A stretch of DNA of 58,809 nucleotides from Rubrivivax sp. (GCA_021298085.1 JAJTDE010000009.1:1-58809); one strand, 5' to 3'; positions 37,601 to 45,504 are shown, counted from the first letter of the stretch. Made by a program: numbers and translations. The notes: a model not told the origin generated them from the sequence alone.

Positions 37601-38201
37601 CGTCAGCTACTGGCACGCGGGGGTGGACACCCTGCGCAGCAAGAGCGGCGACCGCAACAGCTACGACGCCGGTGACTGGTTCAACCGCCTGGACTGGACC
37701 TACACCGACAACTTCTGGGCCACCGGCCTGCCGATGTCCAGCGACAACAACGCCAGCTGGGGCACGCTGCGACCTTTCCTGGCCAATACCGCCCTCAAGC
37801 CGCAGCCGGGTGATATCGCCTGGATGCGCGACGCCTTCCGCGACTGGCTCAAGCTGCGGGCCAGCACCACGCTGCTGCGCCTGCGCACGGCGGCGGACAT
37901 CCAGTCGCGCCTGAGCTTCCACAACACCGGCTCCACGCAGGTGGCCACCGTGCTGGTGGGGCATGTCAACGGGGCGGGTTATGCCGGTGCCGGCTTCCGC
38001 GAACTGGTCTACCTGGTCAATGTGGACACGCAGCCGCAGACGGTCACCGTGGACGCGCTGAAGGGCAAGGCCTGGACGCTGCACCCGGCGCTGGCATCGC
38101 CCACCGCCGCCGATACCCGCGCCAAGGCTGCGACGGTGGACAGCGCGAGCGGCCGCTTTGTGCTGCCGGCACGCACAGCGGTGGTGTTTGTGGTGAATTG
38201 A
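34638..38201 (+). CDS. pulA: Pullulanase lipoprotein with two CBM41-like domains
   Basis: Cell-envelope debranching enzyme of 1187 residues acting on alpha-1,6 links of pullulan, starch or glycogen. Lipobox LAAC with Cys25 is followed by a Gly-rich linker. Two starch-binding PUD/CBM41 modules come next: about 78-175, LTIHYQRSAGDYDGWQVHTW, and about 193-315, LRVHYQRYGSDYANWGLHLW. After these lie the N2/CBM48 region and the barrel with [15 protein letters not shown], nucleophile Asp793 (RFDIMGHQPR), Glu823 (IGEGWNFGE) and Asp951 (IENHDN). Overall architecture matches Klebsiella-type PulA, but no type II secretion genes are near. The catalytic half closely resembles the upstream paralogue, indicating duplication. 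Confidence 0.94.
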   Translation: MRALTPWRRWALCALISLTSALAACGGGGGGDGGTTPTPPPPVAPDPRLELGNGNSPATLLKGVPANADGGGSTGGGGATDGPATSLTIHYQRSAGDYDGWQVHTWDAAKDPGWNSGHNPVRISSFGAVYQVPLDKTTGNVGYLFHKGDTKDHGGADQRWVLKPGANEIWRIQGDNVTYTQNPSGASAPDIVTLRVHYQRYGSDYANWGLHLWPGSGIDTTRLAGLTLDQWANPVPFDRMPGYRAGTGEVVFDIPVLNPQGDANRKAVEFIIHGKAPNENDKDGRNDNIRVEFGNLKISNQLAEVWIVQQDATVYTAAPDLRRSALSESRGIWLNRQLIQWPRVNTSGTVKLYHSAEGQIRARLDEVVSGADGSITLDAFTGSVPTAVAQRFKWVSPGAVFAVKAADQARVATLLKQQLVLVQEDASGKVQNATTTQLPGALDDLYAAAASVNDLGVSVGGGSTRFKLWAPTAQKVMVFTYDTPTGNASTVDEMVVDAATGVWSASRAGDLSGRYYRFGVEVFVRGVGLVRNLVTDPYAISLTTDSARSYIADLNAPALKPAGWDLSQPPAKVTASPDMSIYELHVRDFSANDSSVSAANRGKYLAFTETGSNGMKHLKALADAGLTDVHLLPVFDIASVPEAGCTTPAISGGSPDGETQQAAVAGSRGSDCFNWGYDPWHFTAPEGSYASDAADGARRILEFRQMVKALHDAGLRVGMDVVYNHTTASGQNAKSVLDRIVPGYYHRLNAAGAVETSTCCDNTATEHLMMGKLMVDSAVVWARDYKIASFRFDIMGHQPRSVMETLKAQVKAAAGRDVQLIGEGWNFGEVADGARFVQASMFSLNGSGIGSFNPFIRDAVRGGSPFDSGDAMVRNQGFVNGLFVDPNPLASGRSRTDLMWQGDVIKAGLAGSIRGYELRTHWDATQRLEQLNGAGFVTDPSEVVNYIENHDNLTLFDSNTLKLPVGTSREDRARVQLLAVAINALSQGVSYWHAGVDTLRSKSGDRNSYDAGDWFNRLDWTYTDNFWATGLPMSSDNNASWGTLRPFLANTALKPQPGDIAWMRDAFRDWLKLRASTTLLRLRTAADIQSRLSFHNTGSTQVATVLVGHVNGAGYAGAGFRELVYLVNVDTQPQTVTVDALKGKAWTLHPALASPTAADTRAKAATVDSASGRFVLPARTAVVFVVN

Positions 38202-38320
38202 TGCGCTCGACGGTGTTTTTAGCACACGAATGATAGAAATGATATTGGTGATTCCTCCAATCGATAGTTCGACGGCGGAAGCCGAAAGAACAGGGGTACT
38301 TCAGCCCAGAGGATCCCGAT

Positions 38321-40795
38321 ATGAACCAGTTTCGACGCATTTCAGCATTGACGGCCATCAGTTCTGCCATTTACTTGGTGGGGTGCGGCGGTGGTGGTGG
38401 CGGCCAGGAACCGGTGTCTCAGCCCCCGCCGGCGCCGGTGGTGGCCACGCCCTCGCTGTCGGGTGTCGCGGCGGTGGGTGCGGCGGTAGGCTTGGCCACC
38501 ATCACGTTGACCGACGCCAATGGCCTCACCCGCAAAACCACCTCGGCCGCCGACGGCAGCTACCGCTTTGACGACCTGAGCGGCCTGCAGGCCCCGTTCC
38601 AGGTCCAGGCCAGCGGCACGCTCGGTGAGGCCTCCATCACCCTGAATGCCCTCGTGCCCACCGCACCCACGGGCGCGGGTGTGGCCAACATCACGCCGCT
38701 GACCCAGGCCATCACCGCCCTGGTGGTGCCCACCGAGCTGCCCACCGCGCTCAGCGCCACGCAGCTCAAGGCGCTGAGCCCGGCGGCGCTGGCCGAGGCC
38801 GGCACACGGCTGCAGGCGGTGATCGGGCCCCTGGCGGGTGCCCTGGGCCTGCCGGCCAGCTTCGACCCGCTGACCACCCGGTTTGTGGCCGACGGCACGG
38901 GTGCCGACCGGCTGCTGGACCACCTGGATGTCAGCGTGACACCCAGCGGCGTGTCGCTGGCCAACAAGATGGTGGTGGCCACCGACGGTCAGGCGACGGC
39001 CGCTGCTGGGGCCACCTTGCTGAAGGGCAGCTCGTCCGTGCCGGCGCCGCTGGCGGCCACCGAGGTGTCCGACACCCAGGGCTTCGACGAGCTCGCGCAG
39101 CGCCTGCAGGGCTGCTTTGCCGTGCCGGCCAGCCAGCGTCTGACGGTCAGCCAGGGCGTGGGCACGCTGCACGCCGCCTGCGCCGGGATCGCATCGGCCG
39201 ACTACCTGCACAACGGCACGGGCTTCATCCACCGCTGGGCCGCCGCGCTGAATGCCTCAGGCCAGGATGGCGCCACCTACAGCCGTCCCATCGTGCGGCT
39301 GCGCGTGTCCAGCGCGCCCGAGCGCATGGCCGTCAACCTGAACTTCAAGGACAGCGGTGGCATTGGCTACACCCGGCCGGAGGTGATCGAGCGCCAGGCC
39401 GATGGCCGCTGGCTGCTGGTGGGCAACCGGCGGGCCTTCAATGGCTACGCCGAGGCGCAGGCCACCCACATGAACGACCTGACGCCCAACACGGCCTACA
39501 ACAACCTCAACGGCAGCCGCGTGGACACCGGCTTTCGCCTGGCCTTTGACCCGCGCGCGTCGTTCAACAGCCAGGGCGGCGTCACTTACCACGCGCTGGA
39601 CCTGGCCAGCAGCAGCGGCTTCAGTGACCAGTCCTGGGCCGCGATTCGCGCCACACTGGCCGCCGACCAGCGCATGGTGGGCTGCGTGATCGTGCGGGGC
39701 CCGGGTGAGAAGGTCGGCGCCAAGTGGTCGGGCTTTCACCCCAACGGCCTGCTGCTGAAGCGGCCCACCGGCTCCACGGCGCAGGATTACCTGGCCATCG
39801 ACAGCGTGGTCAGCGATGCCTGGCGCACCGCCATCGACGCCACCGCGGTGGCCGCCAACGGCAGCGTCGCTGCGCCCACGGCCGGTACCCAGACCAACGT
39901 CTGCGGCGCCGGCACCACCGCCAGCAGCTCCAGCAGCTACGTGGTCGACGCCCAGGCCCTGGGCGCGCGCAAGCATGCACTGACAGGCCAGGCCGATGAC
40001 GGCAGCATCGCCGGCCGCGACGTGGCCTGGAACACCGGCGCGCGGTTTGCCCGCATGGCCCCCACCGGCGCCGTGAAGCAGGCGCTGGAGGCCAACCCGC
40101 CGCTGACCTTCGAGATCTTCGACACCGACGGCCGCTTGCGCGCGGTGATGCAGAGCCGCTTCCTGGGCCGCCTGCCGGACGTGGACCTTGCCCGCGCCTA
40201 TGTCGACAGCCAGCAGGTGCCGGCCTTTGACACCGACAGCCTGCGCCGCTACCTGGACTTTGCCAGCGGCGCCAGCACGGTGATGCAGACTGTCACCGGT
40301 GGCCTGGACATCGGCTGGACCACCCCGCTGGGCGCCTTTGGCGCTGACCGAATCGGGCTGTATGCCGAGGTCTACCGGGCGACGCCGGGGGTGGGCATCC
40401 GCGGGCCGCTGTCGCGGGCCTGGGATGGAACGGCCACCACCAGCGGGCTGTGGGCCAGTGACCCTGAGCTGGCGGCCTCACTCGATGCGATGGCGGGCAC
40501 CAACTTCTACTGGTGGAATGGCAGCTTCGCCACGGCACCGTCGGGCACCGGGTGTGGCACCGCGCCGCTGGTCAGCACCAGTGGGGTGAACGTCGCGCGC
40601 TCAGCCTCGCGCGTGGAGCCGACAGCGGCCTACAGCGGCTCGTTCTACGGCAGCACCGCCCTGGGCAGCGCCTGCCTGGGCACCGCCAGCCATGCCTTGG
40701 TCTACCGGGAGATGTTCTTCCGCACCTACACCGACCAGAACGTGCGGCTCTACGTGGCCACCGCCAACCGGGCGCTTCGCGCACCGGCGCCCTGA
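38321..40795 (+). CDS. Large lipoprotein of unknown function
   Basis: An 824-residue lipoprotein: signal ending in the lipobox LVGC with Cys22, then a Gly run and Pro-rich linker. Residues of about 45-110 (SLSGVAAVGAAVGLATITLTDANGLTRKTTSAADGSYRFDDL) look like a carboxypeptidase-regulatory/Ig-like surface module. The remainder, rich in Thr, Ser, Ala and Gly, has no motif I recognise; it contains scattered cysteines that could form disulfides and segments such as HRWAAALNASGQDGATYSRP. GAGGAT serves as ribosome-binding site. It follows the pullulanase gene on the same strand after 119 bases, so a role in polysaccharide binding is possible but unproven. Confidence 0.75.
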   Translation: MNQFRRISALTAISSAIYLVGCGGGGGGQEPVSQPPPAPVVATPSLSGVAAVGAAVGLATITLTDANGLTRKTTSAADGSYRFDDLSGLQAPFQVQASGTLGEASITLNALVPTAPTGAGVANITPLTQAITALVVPTELPTALSATQLKALSPAALAEAGTRLQAVIGPLAGALGLPASFDPLTTRFVADGTGADRLLDHLDVSVTPSGVSLANKMVVATDGQATAAAGATLLKGSSSVPAPLAATEVSDTQGFDELAQRLQGCFAVPASQRLTVSQGVGTLHAACAGIASADYLHNGTGFIHRWAAALNASGQDGATYSRPIVRLRVSSAPERMAVNLNFKDSGGIGYTRPEVIERQADGRWLLVGNRRAFNGYAEAQATHMNDLTPNTAYNNLNGSRVDTGFRLAFDPRASFNSQGGVTYHALDLASSSGFSDQSWAAIRATLAADQRMVGCVIVRGPGEKVGAKWSGFHPNGLLLKRPTGSTAQDYLAIDSVVSDAWRTAIDATAVAANGSVAAPTAGTQTNVCGAGTTASSSSSYVVDAQALGARKHALTGQADDGSIAGRDVAWNTGARFARMAPTGAVKQALEANPPLTFEIFDTDGRLRAVMQSRFLGRLPDVDLARAYVDSQQVPAFDTDSLRRYLDFASGASTVMQTVTGGLDIGWTTPLGAFGADRIGLYAEVYRATPGVGIRGPLSRAWDGTATTSGLWASDPELAASLDAMAGTNFYWWNGSFATAPSGTGCGTAPLVSTSGVNVARSASRVEPTAAYSGSFYGSTALGSACLGTASHALVYREMFFRTYTDQNVRLYVATANRALRAPAP

Positions 40796-40821
40796 CGGGG
40801 ATGGCCGCCGCCGCGCATGCC

Positions 40822-40827
40822 TACACT
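40822..40827 (+). promoter_or_regulatory. -10-like hexamer before the RlmN-family gene
   Basis: TACACT ends seven bases before the GTG at 40835; no Shine-Dalgarno sequence. This spacing is the reason for choosing the GTG rather than the ATG at 40817, which would lie upstream of the predicted transcription start. Confidence 0.4.
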
Positions 40828-40834
40828 GCGCGGC

Positions 40835-41941
40835 GTGACCCACGCCTCCGCACCCACCGCCGCCCCGCCCGCCCCGCCCTCCGCGCCGGTGTCCATCCCG
40901 GACCTGCGCCAGGCCCTGGCGGCGCGGGGCGCCTTGCCCGCGCACCAGGCCTGGGTGCTGCGCAGTTGGTTGCAGGCCAAGCCACTGGACCGGCGCCGTC
41001 GGGCGGCCGAACACGCGCTGCCCCGCCGGCTGCGCGAAGCCTGGCCAGCACTGCAGCAGTGCTGGGACAACCTGGCGCGCGTGCTGACCCGGGAAGAGGC
41101 GTCCGACGGCGAGCGCCTGCTGCTGGCGCTGCACGACCAGGAAACCGTCGAATCGGTGCTGCTGCCGCGGGGTGGTTTGTGTGTGAGCTCACAGGTCGGC
41201 TGTGCGGTGGGCTGTGTCTTCTGCATGACGGGCCAGGGCGGCCTGCGGCGTCAGCTGGGCAGTGCCGAGATCGTGGCCCAGGTGGCGGCCGCGCGCCGCC
41301 TGCGGCCGGTCAGCAAGGTGGTCTTCATGGGCATGGGCGAGCCGGCCCACAACCTGGACGCCGTGCTCGAAGCCATCGAGCTGCTGGGCCACGAAGGGGG
41401 CATCGCGCACAAGAAGCTGGTGCTGTCCACCGTCGGTGACGAGCGCGTCTTCCAGCGCCTGCCCCACCTGGCCGTCAAGCCGGCCCTGGCGGTGTCGCTG
41501 CACACCACCGACGACCAGCTGCGTGAGCGCTTGCTTCCGCGCGCGCCCCGTATTCCCGTCCGGGAACTGGTTGAGGCCACCGACGCTTACGCCCGCGCCA
41601 GCGGTTACCCGGCGCAGTGGCAGTGGACCCTGCTGGACGGTGTCAACGACGACCTGGAGCAGGTCGACTGCATCGTCGGCCTGCTGCGCGGGCGGCACGC
41701 GATGCTCAACCTGATCCCGATGAACACCGTGCCCGGCGTGGCCTACCGCCGCCCCGCCGACGAGCGCGCGGCCGAGCTGACCCGGCGCCTGAATGCGCAG
41801 GGGGTGCTCACCCGCCTGCGGCAATCGGCGGCGCAGGAGGTCGACGGGGGCTGCGGGCAGCTGCGGGCGCGGCACGCGGTGCAGTGGCTGGCCCCGGCAC
41901 CGGAGCGTGCGACGCTGCGGCCAGCCGGCGCGGGCGCCTGA
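40835..41941 (+). CDS. RlmN/Cfr-family radical SAM RNA methyltransferase
   Basis: Radical SAM enzyme of 368 residues that should methylate an adenine C2 in RNA (23S A2503 and, in E. coli, tRNA A37). Every mechanistic cysteine of E. coli RlmN has a counterpart: Cys116 (LCVSSQVGC), the cluster cysteines 123, 127 and 130 (CAVGCVFC), and the methyl-carrying cysteine in GGCGQL near the C-terminus. GMGEPAHNLD and LDGVNDD also match. The N-terminal domain is divergent, and the gene is not beside ndk or pilF, where rlmN usually lies, so this may be a second RlmN-like paralogue. Confidence 0.85.
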   Translation: MTHASAPTAAPPAPPSAPVSIPDLRQALAARGALPAHQAWVLRSWLQAKPLDRRRRAAEHALPRRLREAWPALQQCWDNLARVLTREEASDGERLLLALHDQETVESVLLPRGGLCVSSQVGCAVGCVFCMTGQGGLRRQLGSAEIVAQVAAARRLRPVSKVVFMGMGEPAHNLDAVLEAIELLGHEGGIAHKKLVLSTVGDERVFQRLPHLAVKPALAVSLHTTDDQLRERLLPRAPRIPVRELVEATDAYARASGYPAQWQWTLLDGVNDDLEQVDCIVGLLRGRHAMLNLIPMNTVPGVAYRRPADERAAELTRRLNAQGVLTRLRQSAAQEVDGGCGQLRARHAVQWLAPAPERATLRPAGAGA

Positions 41942-42009
41942 GCGCCAGCCTCCGCGTTCGCACGCTGAAAGCAGGGCACCCCAGCGCGGCCTGGCCCGCC
42001 AAGCCCCGC

Positions 42010-42732
42010 TCAGTCGCGGCACTGCCCCCGAACCGCGGCCGCCGCCAGGAACGGCAGGCTCAGCAGGCCCATGCCGCCGCCGAAGTACTCACCCTTCAGG
42101 CAATCGCCAGGCGCCGTGGCGGCGATAGCCTGGGCACGGCGCTCCTCGGCCGTGGCTGCCGGCCCGATGCCGGTGGCCTTGGCCTGCCGCTCGGCCCAGC
42201 TTTCGCGGCGCGCCAGGGCCTGCAGGGTGTCGCGGCTCGCGCGGGTGTCCAGCGGCCGCGGGCTGCTGGCGGCTGACGAGGCCGCGGCCAGGACGGGCTC
42301 GGCCCGGGCACCGGGCAGGCCTGCACCGACGGCCGCGGGTGCGGCCCCTGGGGGCGGTGCCGGCTCGAGGGGTGCGACCCCGATGGCTTCGGGGGCGGTG
42401 GCCGGTGACACGGCCGTCGGGCGGGTCACCGGCTGGGTGTCACGACGAGGACGGCGCTCCGGCAGCGCGGTGGTCGGGGCGGTGGCAAGGGCGGTGGTGG
42501 CCGGCGGCTCGGTGCGCGGCCCGGGCACCTGGGGCGGCGCGACGGTCAGCCAGACGATGTCGGGCGGTGCCGTCCCGGCGGCCTGTTCCGGCCGAACCCG
42601 TGTCTCACGCCAACCCTGTTGGATCAGCATCAGCAGCAGCAGGTGGGCCAGCAGCACCAGCCCGGCCACCGGCCAGGCGGGGCGCCGGGCCGGCAGGCCT
42701 TCAGCCCAGGCCATCGGCTGGCCCGGCATCAT
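42010..42732 (-). CDS. Hypothetical membrane-anchored Pro/Ala-rich protein
   Basis: A 240-residue protein of unknown function. One N-terminal transmembrane helix (AWPVAGLVLLAHLLLLMLI) is followed by a long Pro/Ala/Thr/Arg-rich stretch resembling the periplasmic linker of TonB-like proteins, and a short conserved-looking C-terminus (GDCLKGEYFGGGMGLLSLPFLAAAAVRGQC) with two cysteines. This C-terminal pattern occurs in uncharacterised betaproteobacterial proteins as far as I recall. It starts inside the end of the XRE gene (overlap of about 30 bases); an ATG at 42714 is an alternative. Probably co-expressed with the XRE and DUF2975 genes. Confidence 0.55.
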   Translation of the reverse strand: MMPGQPMAWAEGLPARRPAWPVAGLVLLAHLLLLMLIQQGWRETRVRPEQAAGTAPPDIVWLTVAPPQVPGPRTEPPATTALATAPTTALPERRPRRDTQPVTRPTAVSPATAPEAIGVAPLEPAPPPGAAPAAVGAGLPGARAEPVLAAASSAASSPRPLDTRASRDTLQALARRESWAERQAKATGIGPAATAEERRAQAIAATAPGDCLKGEYFGGGMGLLSLPFLAAAAVRGQCRD

Positions 42733-42955
42733 CGTTGTCGGGCGCCTCGGGCCCGGGCACCCAGCTGAGCAGGTCAGCGGGCTGGCACTGCAGCACCTCA
42801 CAGATGCGCGCCAGGGTGTCGAAGCGCATGCCACGCACCTTGCCGCCCTTCAGCAGTGAGATGTTCTGTTCGGTGATGCCCACGGCCGCGGCCAATTCGC
42901 GCGAGCGCATCTTGCGCCGCGCCAGCATCAGGTCCAGGTGCACCACGATGGGCAT
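42701..42955 (-). CDS. XRE-family transcriptional regulator
   Basis: Small DNA-binding protein of 84 residues. The helix-turn-helix spans nearly all of it: MLARRKMRSRELAAAVGITEQNISLLKGGKVRGMRFDTLARICEVL, with the family-typical LQCQPADLLSW afterwards and a short acidic tail. It belongs to the YozG-like group usually paired with DUF2975 membrane proteins, and here it starts five bases after such a gene. It may regulate its own operon through the promoter at 43556-43584. Confidence 0.88.
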   Translation of the reverse strand: MPIVVHLDLMLARRKMRSRELAAAVGITEQNISLLKGGKVRGMRFDTLARICEVLQCQPADLLSWVPGPEAPDNDDAGPADGLG

Positions 42956-42960
42956 GGTGG

Positions 42961-43524
42961 TCAGACAAACCCGGCGTTTTCCTCGGCCAGGCGCGCCGCT
43001 TCGGCCTGCACCTGGGCGACGGTCAGCAGCACCACGCTCACCAGCACCGAGAGGTAGTCGCTCCAGCCCAGGCCCAGCACCAGCATCCGCTGCCCCGGCG
43101 GGTTGCCCAGCGTCAGGGCGATGCCGAACAGCCCCTTCTGCAGCGGCACCCACAGCGCCATCAGCAGCAGCGCCCAGGCGAAGCGGCGCAGGCATTGGCG
43201 CGCCTCGGGCTCAAAGAACCGGCCCTGGGCGTAGGCCTTGAGCAGGCGCCACAGCGACCACAACGCCCAGGCACCCAGCAGCACCCCGGGCAGCGAGGCG
43301 GCCAGGCCGAGCCACAAAGCCCGGCTGTCCACTGTCAGCGGCACCTCCGGCAACAGCCCCACCAGGCTGCGGCCCTGGGCCCTCACCCACTCGGGTTCAG
43401 ACCAGAACCACAGCGGCACGACCGCCAGCGCCAGCGCGCCCAGCAGCGTCAGCAGCCGCAGGCTGAAGACCCAGCCGCGCAGGGCGCCGGGCAGGTGCAT
43501 CGGGTCCGGGAGGGTGGTTTGCAT
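42961..43524 (-). CDS. DUF2975 membrane protein
   Basis: Integral membrane protein of 187 residues with four predicted helices (about 17-40, 68-92, 112-132 and 148-170). The loop KAYAQGRFFEPEARQCLRRFAWALLL between helices two and three is typical of DUF2975. Function unknown; the family commonly occurs in two-gene units with an XRE regulator, as here. It is the first gene of the unit and has a good sigma-70 promoter. Confidence 0.8.
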   Translation of the reverse strand: MQTTLPDPMHLPGALRGWVFSLRLLTLLGALALAVVPLWFWSEPEWVRAQGRSLVGLLPEVPLTVDSRALWLGLAASLPGVLLGAWALWSLWRLLKAYAQGRFFEPEARQCLRRFAWALLLMALWVPLQKGLFGIALTLGNPPGQRMLVLGLGWSDYLSVLVSVVLLTVAQVQAEAARLAEENAGFV

Positions 43525-43555
43525 GGCAGTGGGTGGAGCGCTGGGTCAAAAACTT

Positions 43556-43584
43556 AATGTAAAACAGTAAAAGATCGTCGTCAA
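43556..43584 (-). promoter_or_regulatory. Sigma-70 promoter of the DUF2975-XRE operon
   Basis: Minus strand: TTGACG (43584-43579), exactly 17 bases, TACATT (43561-43556), one of the best promoters in the window. Two TTTTAC direct repeats, eight bases apart, span the spacer and -10 and could be the binding site of the XRE regulator. The leader is about 25 bases. Confidence 0.6.
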
Positions 43585-43614
43585 ACAATCAGTGGTCAGC
43601 GGCCGCGGGTGCCC

Positions 43615-43620
43615 GACAAT
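43615..43620 (+). promoter_or_regulatory. -10-like hexamer before the UPF0149 gene
   Basis: GACAAT ends six bases before GTG 43627, without a Shine-Dalgarno sequence. If used, the upstream in-frame GTG at 43609 would not be transcribed. Confidence 0.4.
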
Positions 43621-43626
43621 CCCCCG

Positions 43627-44274
43627 GTGCACTACCCTGACTACAACCCCACCCTCGCCAGCCCGCCCTTGAGTGACGCCGAACTGGCGGCGCTGGACGG
43701 CCTGCTGGACCAGCTCGCGTCCCGCCCCGCCAGCGGCGACACGATGAACGTCGAGATGCTCGACGGCTACCTGACAGCGCTGCTGCTGGCACCCACGCCG
43801 GTGCACCAGGTGCCGGCCGCGCAGTGGCTGCCCGGCATCTGGGGCGGTGACCCGGCCGGGGCCGCGGCCGACGGGCCTGCCGCGCACGCCCCGTTCAGCA
43901 GCGGCAAGCAAAAGAAGCAGGCCGTGGTCACCATCCTGCGCCACCTGCACGCCATCGACAACGCGCTGCGCCAGCAGCCGGAGCGCTGGGAGCCGGTATT
44001 CAGCGTCGCCGAGTCGCAGGGCCGCGAGTGGGCCGATGCCGAAGATTGGTGCATCGGCTTCCTGCAGGCCACGGCCATGGACGTCGACGCCTGGGGCGCA
44101 CGGTTTGACGACCCCCGCCTGGGCCCGTTGCTGCTGCCCATCGGCCTGCTGGGTGGCGACGAAAGTCAGCTGTCGGAGGCCGACCGCGAACGCCTGGCCG
44201 ATGCCAGCCAGCGCGACACGCTCAGCCGTCAGGTGCCCGACGCCGTGATGGCCCTGGCGGCGCTGCGCGCCTGA
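43627..44274 (+). CDS. UPF0149 (YgfB/YecA) family protein
   Basis: Cytoplasmic protein of 215 residues, function unknown. The family features are an N-terminal helical domain with LSDAELAALDGLLDQLA, MNVEMLDGYLTALLLAP and WLPGIWG, followed by a central segment EDWCIGFLQATAMDVDAW and LLPIGLLGGDE. The SEC-C zinc motif of longer YecA members is absent. GTG 43627 is preferred over GTG 43609 because of the -10 hexamer between them. It diverges from the DUF2975 operon. Confidence 0.82.
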   Translation: MHYPDYNPTLASPPLSDAELAALDGLLDQLASRPASGDTMNVEMLDGYLTALLLAPTPVHQVPAAQWLPGIWGGDPAGAAADGPAAHAPFSSGKQKKQAVVTILRHLHAIDNALRQQPERWEPVFSVAESQGREWADAEDWCIGFLQATAMDVDAWGARFDDPRLGPLLLPIGLLGGDESQLSEADRERLADASQRDTLSRQVPDAVMALAALRA

Positions 44275-44310
44275 GGCGGGGCGGCCCGGGTGGCCGCCGG
44301 CGGGCGTTGT

Positions 44311-44565
44311 TCAGCGCGTCGGCTCAGCGCCTGGCTCGAGGCGCAGGAACCGCGGCTGCCGCACGCCGTCCACCACCACGTCCTCGAAGAACATCGCATA
44401 CGGGCGCACCCACCAGCCGCGGTCCTGGCCCAGCGGCCGGTACAGCACCAGGGGCTCCAGGGTCTCGCTGTGGCGCACCACGCCCATCAGCTCGTAGTGA
44501 CCACCCTTGTGGTGGCGGTAGTGCCCAGGTGTGGCAGGCGGCAGGGGGGCGAGGTCGTCGGTCAT
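44311..44565 (-). CDS. DUF1653 protein
   Basis: Small cytoplasmic protein of 84 residues. The DUF1653 fold is recognisable from GHYRHHKGGHYELMGVVRHSETLEPLVLYRP, followed by WWVRPYAMFFEDV. Function unknown; the family is about 70 residues and widespread. The ATG at 44565 was chosen; an ATG at 44580 would add five residues. TATGCT lies ten bases upstream, a weaker candidate for the leaderless pattern. Convergent with the UPF0149 gene. Confidence 0.82.
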   Translation of the reverse strand: MTDDLAPLPPATPGHYRHHKGGHYELMGVVRHSETLEPLVLYRPLGQDRGWWVRPYAMFFEDVVVDGVRQPRFLRLEPGAEPTR

Positions 44566-44657
44566 CGTGGCCGGCAGCATACGCGCTGGGCGCGCAGCGC
44601 CGGCAGGTGCGGTCATGGCGCCGGGCGGCGGCGCCCGCGCCGCACCCTGGCAGGCGC

Positions 44658-45407
44658 CTAGGCCTGCCCCCGCCGCTGCAGCTCGGCGTTGTCCAGCACA
44701 TGCACACCCGGCCCGCAGGTGCCCAACGCGTGCGTCAGTGCGCGCGCCACCGTGTCGGCCTCGATGGGCCGCAAGCCGCGGGGCAGCCACCGCGCCAGGG
44801 GCCGGGTGAGGGCCAGCGCGAACTGTTCGCCGCGCCGCGGGGCCTGCTGCAGCGAGGCGCGGTCACCCGCCAGCAGCGAGGGCCGCGCGATCACCAGCGT
44901 CTCGAAGCCGAGCGCCTGCAGGGCGTCCTCGGCCTCACCCTTGACCCGGTTGTAGAACGTACGGCTGCGCGCGTCGGCACCCAGGGCGCTGACGGCGGCA
45001 AAGCGGCGGATGCCCGCGCGCCGCGCGGCGCTGGCAAAGGCCAGCACGGCGTCGAAGTCCACCGCCCGGAAGGCCGCCGGTGAGCCGGCCACGGCCAGCG
45101 TGGTGCCCAGGGCGCTGATGGCGCAGTCGCCCGGGCCGGCGGGTGGCAGCGCGGGCAGCGCCGCGAAGTCCACGCAGTGAACCTGCACGGGTGTCTGCTG
45201 CCCGCCGGTGGCCTGCCCCGCCGGGTGGCCGGCCGGCAGCGGCCGCCGCACCCACAGGTGCAGCGTGGGCCTGTCCTGCGCCGCCGGTTCGGCCAGCCAC
45301 TGCACACACAGCGCGCGGCCGATCAGGCCGGTGGCGCCGGCCAGGTGCCCCTGCGACGCGGCGGGCGGGCCTGTGCGGGGTGGTGTGCCAGTGGGGTGGG
45401 GCTTCAT
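44658..45407 (-). CDS. NAD(P)-binding Rossmann-fold protein (atypical SDR, HTATIP2-like)
   Basis: Probable cytoplasmic oxidoreductase or NAD(P)H-sensing protein of 249 residues. The dinucleotide motif is LAGATGLIGRAL near residue 22. CAISALGTTLAVAGSPAAFRAVDFD, RRFAAVSALGADARS and the FYNRVKGEAEDAL helix match NmrA/HTATIP2-type atypical short-chain dehydrogenases, which often lack classical catalytic activity. A Pro/Ala-rich N-terminal 20 residues precede the fold. It diverges from the TonB_C-like gene. Substrate unknown. Confidence 0.8.
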   Translation of the reverse strand: MKPHPTGTPPRTGPPAASQGHLAGATGLIGRALCVQWLAEPAAQDRPTLHLWVRRPLPAGHPAGQATGGQQTPVQVHCVDFAALPALPPAGPGDCAISALGTTLAVAGSPAAFRAVDFDAVLAFASAARRAGIRRFAAVSALGADARSRTFYNRVKGEAEDALQALGFETLVIARPSLLAGDRASLQQAPRRGEQFALALTRPLARWLPRGLRPIEADTVARALTHALGTCGPGVHVLDNAELQRRGQA

Positions 45408-45504
45408 GTTCAGGCAGATGCGGATGACGAGGGCATTGTGCTGCCGTAGCATGCCTCCATACCCGCCCACCGAGGCGGGCCGATGCAGGGGGAGGCTGCA
45501 CCGC

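Noticed and set aside
35823-38225. An 800-codon open frame on the minus strand opposite the second pullulanase
   Set aside because: Antisense shadow of a well-supported GH13 enzyme; composition is His/Val/Gly-rich and no family is recognisable.
45208-45504. Upstream in-frame extension of the TonB_C-like gene
   Set aside because: It is antisense to the Rossmann-fold gene and lacks a signal peptide; the ATG at 45505 has both a ribosome-binding site and a signal peptide.
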